A DNA stretch of 64,000 bases from Euonymus europaeus (Eukaryota; Streptophyta; Magnoliopsida; Celastrales; Celastraceae): positions 12,443,001 to 12,507,000 of the forward strand of contig OY756961.1 of the NCBI GenBank assembly GCA_963580455.1. The letters run 5' to 3'. Position numbers and translations under genes: made by a program. Of the stretch, positions 11,901 through 25,600 are shown one piece after another (within the stretch, counting starts at the first letter, position 1; every line of letters begins with the position of its first letter). Under the pieces are notes generated by a model, which worked only from the letters and a program-made list of their open reading frames with translations, was not told where the DNA came from and did not search any database.

Positions 11901-12460
11901 TAGATTATTCCGATGCCAAAACATCAACTTTCTATGACAAATGGACAAAACCGTTAAAACCACCTCCATAAAGAGAGTTGAGCAACTTCGGACCATTAAA
12001 ATTGCTCTATGTACACTTTTTACTGTTCTTCTATGTCAAATTTTATGAGTATAAGCTTCCTAGATTATTTCGATGCCAAAACACCAACTTTCTATGACAA
12101 ATGGACAAAACCGTTAAAAGCTCCTCCATAGAGAGAGTTGAGCAACTTCGGACTATCAAAGTTGCTCTGTGTATAATTTTTATTGTTCTCATATTTCAAA
12201 TTTTACGAGTATAAGCTTCCTAGATTATTTCGATGCCAAAACACCAACTTTCTATGAAAAATGGACGAAACCGTTAAGAGCTCGTCCATAGAGAGAGTTG
12301 AGTAACTTCGGACCATTTAAAATTGCTCTATGTACACTTTTTATTGTTCTTTTATGTCAAATTTTATGAGTATAGGCTTCCTAGATTATTTCGATGCCAA
12401 AACACCAACTTTCTACGAAAAATGGACAAAACCGTTAAAAGCTCCTCCATAGAGAGTGTT

Positions 12461-12488
12461 GAGCGACTTCGGACCATCAAAGTTGCTC
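12461..12488. other. Dyad variant with one G.T (wobble) pair
   Basis: The left arm is gagcgactt and the right arm aagttgctc. The single A-to-G change at arm position 5 faces T, so a hairpin of the + strand would keep a G.T pair (G.U in a + strand transcript). This left arm is linked to the upstream 'gagtgtt' (instead of 'gagagtt') and is very common across the window. Confidence 0.75.
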
Positions 12489-13325
12489 GGTGTACAATTT
12501 TTATTGTTCTCATATGTCAAATTTTACGAGTACAAGCTTCATAGATTATTTCGATGCCAAAACAACAACTTTCTATGACAAATAGACAAAACCGTTAAGA
12601 GCTCTTCCATAGAGAGTGTTGAGCAACTTCGGACCATCAAAGTTGCTCGGTGTACAATTTTTATTGTTCTAATATGTCAAATTTTATGTGTATAAGCTTC
12701 CTAGATTATTTCGATTCCAAAACACCAACTTTCTTTGACAAATAGACAAAACCGTTAAAAGCACCTCCATAATGAGAGTTGAGCAACTTCGGACCATTAA
12801 AATTGCTCTATGTACACTTTTTACTATTCTTCTATGTCAAATTTTATGAGTATAAGCTTCCTAGATTATTTCGATGCCAAAACACCAACTTTCTATGACA
12901 AAAGGACAAAACCGTTAAACTCCTCCATAGAGAGAGTTGAGCGACTTCGGACCATTAAAATTGCTCTATGTACACTTTTTACTGTTCTTCTATGTCAAAT
13001 TTTATGAGTATAAGCTTCCTAGATTATTTCGATGCCAAAACACCAACTTTCTATGACAAATGGACAAAACCGTTAAAAGCTCCTCCATAGAGAGAGTTGA
13101 GCAACTTCGGACTATGAAAGTTGCTCGGATAGACTTTTTATTGTTCTTCTATGTGAAATTTTATGAGTATAAGCTCTCTCTACATTATTTCGATGCCAAA
13201 ACACCAACTTTCTATGACAAAAGGACAAAACCGTTAAACTCCTCCATAGAGAGAGTTGAGCGACTTCGGACTATCAAACTTGCTTGGGATAGACTTTTTA
13301 TTGTTCTTCTATGTCAAATTTTACG

Positions 13326-16039
13326 AGTATAAGCTTCCTACATTATTTCGATGCCAAAACACCAACTTTCTATGACAAAAAGACAAAACCGTTAAAAGCT
13401 CCTCCATAGAGAGAGTTGAGCGACTTCGGACCATCAAAGTTGCTCGGGATAGACTTTTTATTGTTCTTATATGTCAAATTTTACGTGTATAAGCTTTCTA
13501 AATTATTTCGATGACAAAACACCAACTTTCTATGACAAATGGACAAAACCGTTAAATGCTCCTCCATAGAGAGAGTTGAGCAACTTCAAACCATCAAAGT
13601 TGCTTGGGATAGACTTTTTATTGTTCTTCTATGTGAAATTTTTCGAGTATAAGCTTCCTAGATTATTCCGATGCCAAAACACCAGCTTTCTAAGACAAAT
13701 GAACAAAACCGTTAAAAGCTCCTCCATAGAGAGAGTTGAGCAACTTTAGACTATCAAAGTTGCTCGGGATAGACTTTTTATGGTTCTTCTATGTCAAATT
13801 TTACGAGTATAAGCTTCCTACATTATTTCGATGCCAAAACACCAACTTACTATGACAAATGGACAAAACCGTTAAAAGCTCCTCCATAGAGAGTGTTGAG
13901 CGACTTCGGACCATCAAAAGTGCTCGGTGTACAATTTTTATTGTTCTCATATGTCAAATTTTACGAGTACAAGATTCATAGATTATTTCGATGCCAAAAC
14001 AACAACTTTCTATAACAAATAGACAAAACCGTTAAGAGCTCCTCCATAGAGAGTGTTGAGCAACTTCGGACCATCAAAGTTGCTCGGTGTACAATTTTTA
14101 TTGTTCTTATATGTCAAATTTTATGTGTATAAGCTTCCTAGATTATTTCGATGCCAAAACACCAACTTTCTTTGACAAATGGACAAAACCGTTAAAAGCT
14201 CCTCCATAGAGAGAGTTGAGCAACTTCGGACTATGAAAGTTGCTCGGGATAGACCTTTTATTGTTCTTCTATGTCAAATTTTATGAGTACAAGCTTCCTA
14301 CATTATTTCGATACCAAAACACCAACTTTCTATGACAAAAGGACAAAACCGTTAAACTCCTCCATAGAGAGAGTTGAGCAACTTCGGACTATCAAAGTTG
14401 CTTGGGATAGACTTTTTATTGTTCTTCTATGTCAAATTTTTCGAGTATAAGCTTCCTACATTATTTCGATGCCAAAACACCAACTTTCTATGACAAAAAG
14501 ACAAAACCGTTAAAAGCTCCTCCATAGAGAGAGTTGAGCAACTTCGGACCATCAAAGTTGCTCGGTGTACAATTTTTATTGTTCTAATATGTCAAATTTT
14601 ATGTGTATAAGCTTCCAAGATTATTTCGTTGCGAAAACACCAACTTTCTTTGACAAATGGACAAAACCGTTAAAAGCTCCTCCATAGAGAGAGTTGAGCA
14701 ACTTCGGACTATAAAAGTTGCTCTGGATAGACTTTTTATTGTTCTTCTATGTCAAATTTTATGAGTATAAGCTTCCTACATTATTTCGATGCCAAAACAC
14801 CAACTTTCTATGACAAAAGGACAAAACCGTTAAACTCCTCCATAGAGAGAGTTGAGAAACTTCGGACTATCAAAGTTGCTTGGGATAGACTTTTTATTGT
14901 TCTTCTATGTCAAATTTTACGAGTATAAGCTTCCTACATTATTTCGATGCCAAAACTCCAACTTTAAATGACAAAACGACAAAACCGTTAAAATCTCCTC
15001 CATAGAGAGAGTTGAGAAACTTCGGACCATCAAAGTTGCTCGGTGTACAATTTTTATTGTTCTAATATGTCAAATTTTATGTGTATAAGCTTCCAAGATT
15101 ATTTCGATGCGAAAACACCAACTTTCTTTGACAAATGGACAAAACCGTTAAAAGCTCCTCCATAGAGAGAGTTGAGCAACTTCGGACTATGAAAGTTGCT
15201 CGGGATAGACTTTTTATTGTTCTTCTATGTCAAATTTTATGAGTATAAGCTTTCTACATTATTTCGATGCCAAAACACCAACTGTCTTTGACAAATGGAC
15301 AAAACCGTTAAAAGCTCCTCCATAGAGAGAGTTGAGCAACTTCGGACCATGAAAGTTGCTCGGGATAGACTTTTTATTGTTTTTCTATGTCAAATTTTAT
15401 GAGTATAAGCTTCCTACATTATTTCGATGCCAAAACACCAACTTTCTATGACAAAAGGACAAAACCGTTAAACTCCTCGATAGAGAGAGTTGAGCAACTT
15501 CGGACTATCAAAATTGCTTGGGATAGACTTTTTATTGTTCTTCTATGTCAAATTTTACAAGTATAAGCTTCCTACATTATTTCCATGCCAAAACACCAAC
15601 TTTCTATGACAAAAAGACAAAACCGTTAAAAGCTCCTCCATAGAGAGAGTTGAGCAACTTCGGACCATCAAAGTTGCTCGGTGTAAAATTTTTATTGTTC
15701 TTATATGTCAAACTTTATGTGTATAAGCTTCCAAGATTATTTCGATGCGAAAACACCAACTTTCTTTGACAAATGGACAAAACCGTTAAAAGCTCCTCCA
15801 TAGAGAGAGTTGAGCAACTTTGGACTATGAAAGTTGCTCGGGATAGACTTTTTATTGTTCTTCTATGTCAAATTTTATGAGTATAAGCTTCGTACATTAT
15901 TTCGATGCCAAAACAAGAACTTTCTATGACAAAAGGACAAAACCATTAAACTCCTCCATAGAGAGAGTTGAGCAACTTCGGACTATCAAAGTTGCTTGCG
16001 ATAAACTTTTTATTGTTCTTCTATGTCAAATTTTACGAG
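13326..16039 (+). repeat. Satellite segment related to 34.7-36.8 kb and 48.0-50.5 kb
   Basis: About 17 monomers. 'ttacgtgtataagctttctaa' type DNA at 13,483 has counterparts at 34,883 and 48,148. The 'caactttaaatgac' marker at ~14,961 recurs at ~36,361, 39,558, 49,464, 52,816 and 56,811. Nothing other than satellite is present. Confidence 0.8.
14956..15000 (+). repeat. TTTAAA marker monomer
   Basis: 'accaactttctatgac' is replaced by a version with TTTAAATGAC, followed by 'aaaacgac' and 'gttaaaatctcc'. The linked trio recurs in later blocks at the positions listed for the parent segment, proving shared ancestry of those blocks. It also creates a DraI site rare elsewhere in the array. Confidence 0.82.
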
Positions 16040-17628
16040 TATAAGCTTCCTACATTATTTCGATGCCAAAACATCACATTTCTATGACAAAAAGACAAAA
16101 CCGTTAAAAGCTCCTCCATAGAGAGAGTTGAGCAACTTCGGACCATCAAAGTTGCTCGGTGTATAATTTTTATTGTTCTCATATGTCAAATTTTACGAGT
16201 ATAAGCTTCATAGATTATTTCGATGCCAAAACATCAAATTTTTATGATAAATGGACAAAATCGTTAAGAGCTCCTCCATAGAGAGAGTTGAACAACTTCG
16301 GACCATTAAAATTGCTCTATGTACACTTTTTGCTATTCTTCTATGTCAAATTTTATGAGTATAAGCTTCCTAGATTATTTCGATGCCAAAACACCAACTT
16401 TCTATCACAAATTGACAAAACCGTTAAAAGCTCCTCCATAGAGAGTGTTGAGACCATCAAAGTTGTTCGGTGTACAATTTTTATTGTTCTCATATGTCAA
16501 ATTTTACGAGTATAAGCTTCATAGATTATTTCGATGCCAAAACACCAACTTTCTATGACAAATAGACAAAACCGGTAATAGCTCCTCCATAGAGAGAGTT
16601 GAGCAACTTCGGACCATCAAAGTTGCTCGAGAAAGACTTTTTATTGTTCTTCTGTGTCAAATTTTACGAGTATAAGCTTCCTAGATTATTTCGATGCCAA
16701 AACACCAACTTTCTATGACAAATGGACAAAACCGTTAAAAGCACCTCCATAAAGAGAGTTGAGCAACTTCGGACCATTAAAATTGCTCTATGTACACTTT
16801 TTACTGTTTTTCTATGTTAAATTTTATGAGTATAAGCTTCCTAGATTATTTCGATGCCAAAACACCAACTTTCTATGAAAAATGGACAAAACCGTTAAAA
16901 GCTCCTCCATAGAGAGAGTTGAGCAACTTCGGACCATCAAAGTTGCTCATTGTACAATTTTTATTGTTCTAATATGTCAAATTTTATGTGTATAAGCTTC
17001 CAAGATTATTTCGTTGCGAAAACACCAACTTTCTTTGACAAATGGACAAAACCGTTAAAAGCTCCTCCATAGAGAGAGTTGAGCAACTTCGGACTATGAA
17101 AGTTGCTCGGGATAGACTTTTTATTGTTCTTCTATGTCAAATTTTATGAGTATAAGCTTCCTACATTATTTCGATGCCAAAACACCAACTTTCTATGACA
17201 AAAAGACAAAACCGTTAAAAGCTCCTCCATAGAGAGAGTTGAGCAACTTCGGACCATCAAAGTTGCTCGGTGTACAATTTTTATTGTTCTAATATGTCAA
17301 ATTTTATGTGTATAAGCTTCCAAGATTATTTCGTTGCGAAAACACCAACTTTCTTTGACAAATGGAGAAAACCGTTAAAAGCTCCTCCATAGAGAGAGTT
17401 GAGCAACTTCGGACTTTGAAAGTTGCTCGGGATAGACTTTTTATTGTTTTTCTATGTCAAATTTTATGAGTATAAGCTTCCTACATTATTTCGATGCCAA
17501 AACACCAACTTTCTATGACAAAAGGACAAAACCGTTAAACTCCTCGATAGAGAGAGTTGAGCAACTTCGGACTATGAAAGTTGCTCGGGATAGACTTTTT
17601 ATTGTTCTTCTATGTCAAATTTTATGAG
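16040..17628 (+). repeat. 1,589-bp (10-monomer) unit, copy 1
   Basis: 'catcacatttctatgac' at 16,072 and 17,661 are 1,589 bp apart, and the DNA after both matches for about 830 bp, including 'ccggtaatagctcc' and 'ctcgagaaagac'. The copies separate near 16,900 and 18,490. Inside this copy, at ~16,451, nine bases are missing from the dyad left arm ('gttgagaccatc' for 'gttgagcgacttcggaccatc'). Confidence 0.75.
16448..16458 (+). other. 9-bp deletion removing a dyad left arm
   Basis: Between 'gagtgttgag' and 'accatcaaag' nine bases are absent compared with the duplicate at ~18,037. The right arm remains but has no partner. The monomer is correspondingly short (about 151 bp). Confidence 0.8.
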
Positions 17629-19209
17629 TATAAGCTTCCTACATTATTTCGATGCCAAAACATCACATTTCTATGACAAAAAGACAAAACCGTTAAAAGC
17701 TCCTCCATAGAGAGAGTTGAGCAACTTCGGACCATCAAAGTTGCTCGGTGTATAATTTTTATTGTTCTCATATGTCAAATTTTACGAGTATAAGCTTCAT
17801 AGATTATTTCGATGCCAAAACATCAACTTTTTATGATAAATGGACAAAATCGTTAAGAGCTCCTCCATAGAGAGAGTTGAACAACTTCGGACCATTAAAA
17901 TTGCTCTATGTACACTTTTTGCTATTCTTCTATGTCAAATTTTATGAGTATAAGCTTCCTAGATTATTTCGATGCCAAAACACCAACTTTCTATCACAAA
18001 TTGACAAAACCGTTAAAAGCTCCTCCATAGAGAGTGTTGAGCGACTTCGGACCATCAAAGTTGTTCGGTGTACAATTTTTATTGTTCTCATATGTCAAAT
18101 TTTACGAGTATAAGCTTCATAGATTATTTCGATGCCAAAACACCAACTTTCTATGACAAATAGACAAAACCGGTAATAGCTCCTCCATAGAGAGAGTTGA
18201 GCAACTTCGGACCATCAAAGTTGCTCGAGAAAGACTTTTTATTGTTCTTCTGTGTCAAATTTTACGAGTATAAGCTTCCTAGATTATTTCGATGCCAAAA
18301 CACCAACTTTCTATGACAAATGGACAAAACCGTTAAAAGCACCTCCATAAAGAGAGTTGAGCAACTTCGGACCATTAAAATTGCTCTATGTACACTTTTT
18401 ACTGTTCTTCTATGTTAAATTTTATGAGTATAAGCTTCCAAGATTATCTCGATGCCAAAACACCAACTTTCTATGAAAAATGGACAAAACCGTTAAAAGC
18501 TCCTCCATAGAGAGTGTTGAGCGACTTCGGACCATCAAAGTTGCTCGGTGTTAAATTTTTATTGTTCTTATATGTCAAATTTTACGAGTATAAGCTTCAG
18601 AGATTATTTCGATGTCAAAACACCAACTTTCTATGACAAATAGACAAAACCGTTAAAAGCTCCTGCATAGAGAGAGTTGAGCAACTTCGGACTATCAAAG
18701 TTGCTCGGGATAGACTTTTTATTATTCTTATATGTCAAATTTTACGAGTATAAGCGTCCTAGATTATTTCGATGCCAAAACACCAACTTTCTATGACAAA
18801 TGGACAAAACCGTTAAAAGCTCCTCCATACAGAGAGTTGAGCAACTTCGGACCGTCAAAGTTGCTCGGTGTATAATTTTTATTGTTCTCATATGTCAAAT
18901 TTTACGAGTATAAGCTTCATAGATTATTTCGATGCCAAAACACCAACTTTTTATGACAAATGGACAAAACCGTTAAGAGCTCCTCCACAGAGAGAGTTGA
19001 ACAACTTTGGACCATTAAAATTGCTCTATGTACACTTTTTAGTGTTATTCTATGTGAAATTTTACCAGTATAAGCTTCCTAGATTATTTCGATGCCAAAA
19101 CACCAACGTTCTATGACAAATGAACAAAACCGTTAAAGGCTCCTCCATAGAGAGTGTTGAGCGACTTCGGACCATCAAAGTTGCTCGGTGTACAATTTTT
19201 ATTGTTCTT
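17629..19209 (+). repeat. 1,589-bp unit, partial copy 2, and flank
   Basis: It repeats 16,040-16,900 until about 18,490, then continues with DNA like 21,400-22,250 (class T and class C monomers, 'ttaccagtataagc' at ~19,061). It leads directly into the first 40-monomer unit. Confidence 0.7.
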
Positions 19210-21712
19210 ATATGTCAAATTTTATGAGTATAAGCTTCCTACATTATTTCGATGCCAAAACACTAACTTTCTACGACAAATGGACAAAACCGTTAAACTC
19301 CTCCATAGAGAGAGTTGAGCAACTCCGGACCCTTAAAATTGCTCTATGTACACTTTTTATTGTTCTTCTATGTCAAATTTTATGAGTATAAGCTTCCGAG
19401 ATTATTTCGATTCCAAAACACCAACTTTCTATGACAAATGGACAAAACCGTTAAAAGCCCCTCCATAGAGAGAGTTGAGCAACTTCGGACCATCAAAGTT
19501 GCTCGGGATAGACTTTTTATTGTTCTTCTATGTCAAATTTTACGAGTATAAGCTTCCTAGATTATTTCGATGCCAAAACACCAACTTTCTATGACAAATA
19601 GACAAAACCGTTAAAAGCTATTCCATAGAGAGAGTTGTGCAACTTCGGACTATCAAAGTTGCTCGGGATATACTTTTTATTGTTCTTCTACGTCGACTTT
19701 TACGAGTATAAGCTTCCTACATTATTTCGATGCCAAAACACCAACTTTCTATGACAAAAAGACAAAACCGTTAAAAGCTCCTCCATAGAGAGAGTTGAGC
19801 AACTTCGGACTATGAAAGTTGCTCGGGATAGACTTTTTATTGTTCTTCTATGTCAAATTTTATGAGTATAAGCTTCCTACATTATTTCGATGCCAAAACA
19901 CCAACTTTCTATGACAAAAGGACAAAACCGTTAAACTCCTCCATAGAGAGAGTTGAGCAACTTCGGACTATCAAAATTGCTTGGGATAGACTTTTTATTG
20001 TTCTTCTATGTCAAATTTTACAAGTATAAGCTTCCTACATTATTTCGATGCCAAAACACCAACTTTCTATGACAAAAAGACAAAACCGTTAAAAGCTCCT
20101 CCATAGAGAGAGTTGAGCAACTTCGGACCATCAAAGTTGCTCGGTGTACAATTTTTATTGTTCTTATATGTCAAATTTTATGTGTATAAGCTTCCAAGAT
20201 TATTTCGATGCGAAAACACCAACTTTCTTTGACAAATGGACAAAACCGTTAAAAGCTCCTCCATAGAGAGAGTTGAGCAACTTCGGACTATGAAAGTTGC
20301 TCGGGATAGACTTTTTATTGTTCTTCTATGTCAAATTTTCTGAGTATAAGCTTCCTACATTATTTCGATGCCAAAACAACAACTTTCTATGACAAAAGGA
20401 CAAAACCGTTAAACTCCTCCATAGAGAGAGTTGAGCAACTTCGGACTATCAAAGTTGCTTGCGATAGACTTTTTATTGTTCTTCTATGTCAAATTTTACG
20501 AGTATAAGCTTCCTACATTATTTCGATGCCAAAACATCACATTTCTATGACAAAAAGACAAAACCGTTAAAAGCTCCTCCATAGAGAGAGTTGAGCAACT
20601 TCGGACCATCAAAGTTGCTCGGTGTATAATTTTTATTGTTCTCATATGTCAAATTTTACGAGTATAAGCTTCATAGATTATTTCGATGCCAAAACACCAA
20701 CTTTTTATGATAAATGGACAAAATCGTTCAGAGCTCCTCCATAGAGAGAGTTGAGCAACTTCGGACCATTAAAATTGCTCTGTGTACACTTTTTGCTGTT
20801 CTTCTATGTCAAATTTTATGAGTATAAGGTTCCTAGATTATTTCGATGCCAAAACACCAACTTTCTATCACAAATTGACAAAACCGTTAAAAGCTCCTCC
20901 ATAGAGAGTGTTGAGCGACTTCGGACCATCAAAGTTGTTCGGTGTACAATTTTTATTGTTCTCATATGTCAAATTTTACGAGTATAAGCTTCATAGATTA
21001 TTTCGATGCCAAAACACCAACTTTCTATGACAAATAGACAAAACCGGTAATAGCTCCTCCATAGAGAGAGTTGAGCAACTTCGGACCATCAAAGTTGCTC
21101 GAGAAAGACTTTTTATTGTTCTTCTGTGTCAAATTTTACGAGTATAAGCTTCCTAGATTATTTCGATGCCAAAACACCAACTTTCTATGACAAATGGACA
21201 AAACCGTTAAAAGCACCTCCATAAAGAGAGTTGAGCAACTTCGGACCATTAAAATTGCTCTATGTACACTTTTTACTGTTCTTCTATGTTAAATTTTATG
21301 AGTATAAGCTTCCTAGATTATTTCGATGCCAAAACACCAACTTTCTATGAAAAATGGACAAAACCGTTAAAAGCTCCTCCATAGAGAGTGTTGAGCGACT
21401 TCGGACCATCAAAGTTGCTCGGTGTTCAATTTTTATTGTTCTTATATGTCAAATTTTACGAGTATAAGTTTCAGAGATTATTTCGATGCCAAAACACCAA
21501 CTTTCTATGACAAATAGACAAAACCGTTAAAAGCTCCTGCATAGAGAGAGTTGAGCAACTTCGGACTATCAAAGTTGCTCGGGATAGACTTTTTATTATT
21601 CTTATATGTCAAATTTTACGAGTATAAGCTTCCTAGATTATTTCGATGCCAAAACACCAACTTTCTATGACAAATGGACAAAACCGTTAAAAGCACCTCC
21701 ATAAAGAGAGTT

Positions 21713-21740
21713 GAGCAATTTCGGACCATCAAAATTGCTC
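21713..21740. other. Dyad with matched changes in both arms, copy 1
   Basis: Left arm gagcaattt at 21,713-21,721, loop cggaccatca, right arm aaattgctc at 21,732-21,740. Compared with the canonical arms, the seventh pair is T:A instead of C:G, so both arms changed and the 9-bp symmetry stays perfect. It is followed by the class C flank 'tatgtacac'. Confidence 0.8.
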
Positions 21741-24700
21741 TATGTACACTTTTTATTGTTCTCATATGTCAAATTTTACGAGTATAAGCTTCCTAGATTA
21801 TTTCGAAGCCAAAACACCAACTTTCTTTGACAAATGGACAAAACAGTTAAAAGCTCCTCCATAGAGAGTGTTGAGCGACTTCGGACCATCAAAGTTGCTC
21901 GGTGTATAATTTTTATTGTTCTCATATGTCAAATTTTACGAGTATAAGCTTCATAGGTTATTTCGATGCCAAAACACCAACTTTTTATGACAAATGGACA
22001 AAACCGTTAAGAGCTCCTCCATAGAGAGAGTTGAGCAACTTTGGACCATTAAAATTGCTCTATGTACACTTTTTATTGTTATTCTATGTGAAATTTTACC
22101 AGTATAAGCTTCCTAGATTATTTCGATGCCAAAACACCAACGTTCTATGACAAATGGACAAAACCGTTAAAAGCTCCTCCATAGAGAGTGTTGAGCGACT
22201 TCGGACCATCAAAGTTGCTCGGTGTACAATTTTTATTGTTCTTATATGTCAAATTTTATGAGTATAAGCTTCCTACATTATTTCGATGCCAAAACACTAA
22301 CTTTCTATGACAAATGGACAAAACCGTTAAACTCCTCCATAGAGAAAGTTGAGCAACTCCGGACCCTTAAAATTGCTCTATGTACACATTTTATTGTTCT
22401 TCTATGTCAAATTTTATGAGTATAAGCTTCCGAGATTATTTCGATGCCAAAACACCAACTTTCTATGACAAATGGACAAAACCGTTAAAAGCCCCTCCAT
22501 AGAGAGCGTTGAGCAACTTCGGACCATCAAAGTTGCTCGGGATAGACTTTTTATTGTTCTTCTATGTCAAATTTTACGAGTATAAGCTTCCTAGATTATT
22601 TCGATGCCAAAACACCAACTTTCTATGACAAATAGACAAAACCGTTAAAAGCTCCTCCATAGAGAGAGTTGAGCAACTTCGGACTATCAAAGTTGCTCGG
22701 GATATACTTTTTATTGTTCTTCTACGTCAACTTTTACGAGTATAAGCTTCCTACATTATTTCGATGCCAAAACACCAACTTTCTATGACAAAAAGACAAA
22801 ACTGTTAAAAGCTCCTCCATAGAGAAAGTTGATCGACATCGGACCATCAAAGTTGCTCGGGATAGACTTTTTAGTGTTCTTATATGTCAAATTTTACGCG
22901 TATAAGCTTTCAAAATTATTTCGATGACAAAACACCAACTTTCTATGACAAATGGACAAAACCGTTAAAAGCTCCTCCATAGAGAGAGTTGAGCAACTTC
23001 AAACCATCAAAGTTGCTTGGGATAGACTTTTTATTGTTCTTCTATGTGAAATTTTTCGAGTATAAGCTTCCTAGATTATTTCCGATGCCAAAACACCAAC
23101 TTTCTAAGACAAATGGACAAAACCGTTAAAAGCTCCTCAATAGAGAGTGTTGAACGACTTCGGACCATCAAAGTTGCTCGGTGTACAATTTCTATTGTTC
23201 TAATATGTCAAATTTTATGTGTATAAGCTTCCTAGATTATTCCGATGCCAAAACACCAACTTTCTTTGACAAATGGACAAAACCGTTAAAAGCTCCTCCA
23301 TAGAGAGAGTTGAGCAACTTCGGACTATGAAAGTTGCTCGGGATAGACTTTTTATTGTTCTTCTATGTCAAATTTTATGAGTATAAGCTTTCTACATTAT
23401 TTCGATGCCAAAACACCAACTTTCTAAGACAAAAGGACAAAACCGTTAAACTCTTCCATAGAGAGTGTTGAGCAACTTCGGACCATCAAAGTTGCTCGGT
23501 GTACAATTTCTATTGTTCTAATATGTCAAATTTTATGTTTATAAGCTTCCTAGATTATTCCGATGCCAAAACACCAACTTTCTTTGACAAATGGACAAAA
23601 CCGTTAAAAGCTCCTCCATAGAGAGAGTTGAGCAACTTCGGACTATGAAAGTTGCTCGGGATAGACTTTTTATTGTTCTTCTATGAAAAAAATTTATGAG
23701 TATAAGCTTTCTACATTATTTCGATGCCAAAACACCAACTTTCTATGACAAAAGGACAAAACCGTTAAACTCCTCCATAGAGAGAGTTGAGCAACTTCGG
23801 ACTATCAAACTTGCTTGGGATAGACTTTTTTTTGTTCTTCTATGTCAAATTTTACGAGTATAAGCTTCCTACATTATTTCGATGCCAAAACACCAACTTT
23901 CTATGACAAAAAGACAAAACCGTTAAAAGCTCCTCCATAGAGAGAGTTGAGCGACTTCGGACCATCAAAGTTGCTCGGGATAGACTTTTTATTGTTCTTA
24001 TATGTCAAATTTTATGTGTATAAGCTTCCAAGATTATTTCGATGACAAAACACCAACTTTCTATGACAAATGGACAAAACCGTTAAAAGCTCCCCCATAG
24101 AGAGAGTTGAGCAACTTCAAACCATCAAAGTTGCTTGGGATAGACTTTTTATTGTTCTTCTATGTGAAATTTTTCGAGTATAAGCTTCCAAGATTATTTC
24201 CGATGCCAAAACACCAACTTTCTAAGACAAATGGACAAAACCGTTAAAAGCTCCTCCATAGAGAGAGTTGAGCAACTTTAGACTATCAAAGTTGCTCGGG
24301 ATAGACTTTTTATGGTTCTTCTATGTCAAATTTTACGAGTATAAGCTTCCTACATTATTTCGATGCCAAAACACCAACTTTTTATGACAAATGGACAAAA
24401 CCGTTAAAAGCTCCTCCATAGAGAGTGTTGAGCGACTTCGGACCATCAAAGTTGCTCGGGATAGACTTTTTATTGTTCTTTTATGTCAAATTTTACGAGT
24501 ATAAGATTCCTAGATTTTTCCGATGCCAAAACACCAACTTTCTAAGACAAATGGACAAAACCGTTAAAAGCTCCTCCAAAGAGAGAGTTGAGCAACTTTA
24601 GACTATCAAAGTTGCTCGGGATAGACTTTTTATGGTTCTTCTATGTCAAATTTTACGAGTATAAGCTTCCTACATTATTTCGAGGCCAAAACACCAACTT

Positions 24701-25475
24701 TCTATGACAAATGGACAAAACCGTTAAAAGCTCCTCCATAGAGAGAGTTGACCAACTTCGGACTATCAGAGTTGCTCGGGATAGACTTTTTATTGTTAAT
24801 CTATGTCAAATTTTACGAGTATAAGCTTCCTACATTATTTAGATGCCAAAACACCAACTTTCTATCACAAATTGACAAAACCGTTAAAAGCTCCTCCATA
24901 GAAAGAGTTGAGCAACTTCGGACCATCAAAGTTGCTCGGTGTATAATTTTTATTGTTCTCATATGTCAAATTTTACGAGTATAAGCTTCCTTGATTATTT
25001 CGATGCCAAAACAACAACTTTCTATGACAAATGGACAAAACCGTTAAAAGCTCCTCCATAGAGAGAGTTGAGCAACTTCAAACCATCAAAGTTGCTTGGG
25101 ATAGACTTTTTATTGTTCTTCTATGTGAAATTTTTCGAGTATAAGCTTCCTAGATTTTTCCGATGCCAAAACACCAACTTTCTATGCCAAATGGACAAAA
25201 CCGTTAAAAGCTCCTCCATAGAGAGTGTTGAGCGACTTCGGACCATCAAAAGAGCTCGGTGTACAATTTTTATTGTTCTCATATGTCAAATTTTACGAGT
25301 ACAAGCTTCATATATTATTTCGATGCCAAAACAACAACTTTCTATGACAAATAGACAAAACCGTTAAGAGCTCCTCCATAGAGAGTGTTGAGCAACTTCG
25401 GAATATCAAAGTTGCTCGGTGTACAATTTTTATTGTTTTAATATGTCAAATTTTATGTGTATAAGCTTCATAGAT

Positions 25476-25600
25476 TATTTAGATGCCAAAACACCAACTT
25501 TCTATCACAAATTGACAAAACCGTTAAAAGCTCCTCCATAGAAAGAGTTGAGCAACTTCGGACCATCAAAGTTGCTCGGTGTATAATTTTTATTGTTCTC
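25476..25600 (+). repeat. Chimeric junction between the two 6,391-bp units
   Basis: About 125 bp here carry 'ttatttagatgcc', 'tatcacaaattgac' and 'gaaagagttgag', a set that otherwise occurs together at 24,838-24,910 and its duplicates. The left flank follows the end of unit 1; the right flank begins unit 2 ('ttttatgagtataagc', as at 19,210). It marks the recombination point, or a short conversion tract beside it. Confidence 0.78.

Larger units (their letters stand above)
8526..13325 (+). repeat. Block B, copy 2 (about 30 monomers)
   Basis: Shorter version of 1,810-8,525. It lacks both 6-mer duplications and carries its own point changes. The end is marked by 'aagctctctctac' at 13,171, the counterpart of 8,369, at 4,802 bp spacing. 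A 6-bp tandem duplication at 8,965-8,976 is private to this copy. Confidence 0.75.
19210..25600 (+). repeat. 6,391-bp (40-monomer) higher-order unit, copy 1
   Basis: Each point checked recurs 6,391 bp later: 19,188 with 25,579, 20,751 with 27,142, 22,222 with 28,613. I spotted only five single-base differences in about 6.2 kb: near 19,850, 21,330, 22,350, 22,388 and 23,690 in this copy. The unit contains all monomer classes, so it is a higher-order repeat and not a run of one type. Bases ~25,476-25,600 are not part of the shared unit and instead match 24,835-24,960. Confidence 0.88.
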
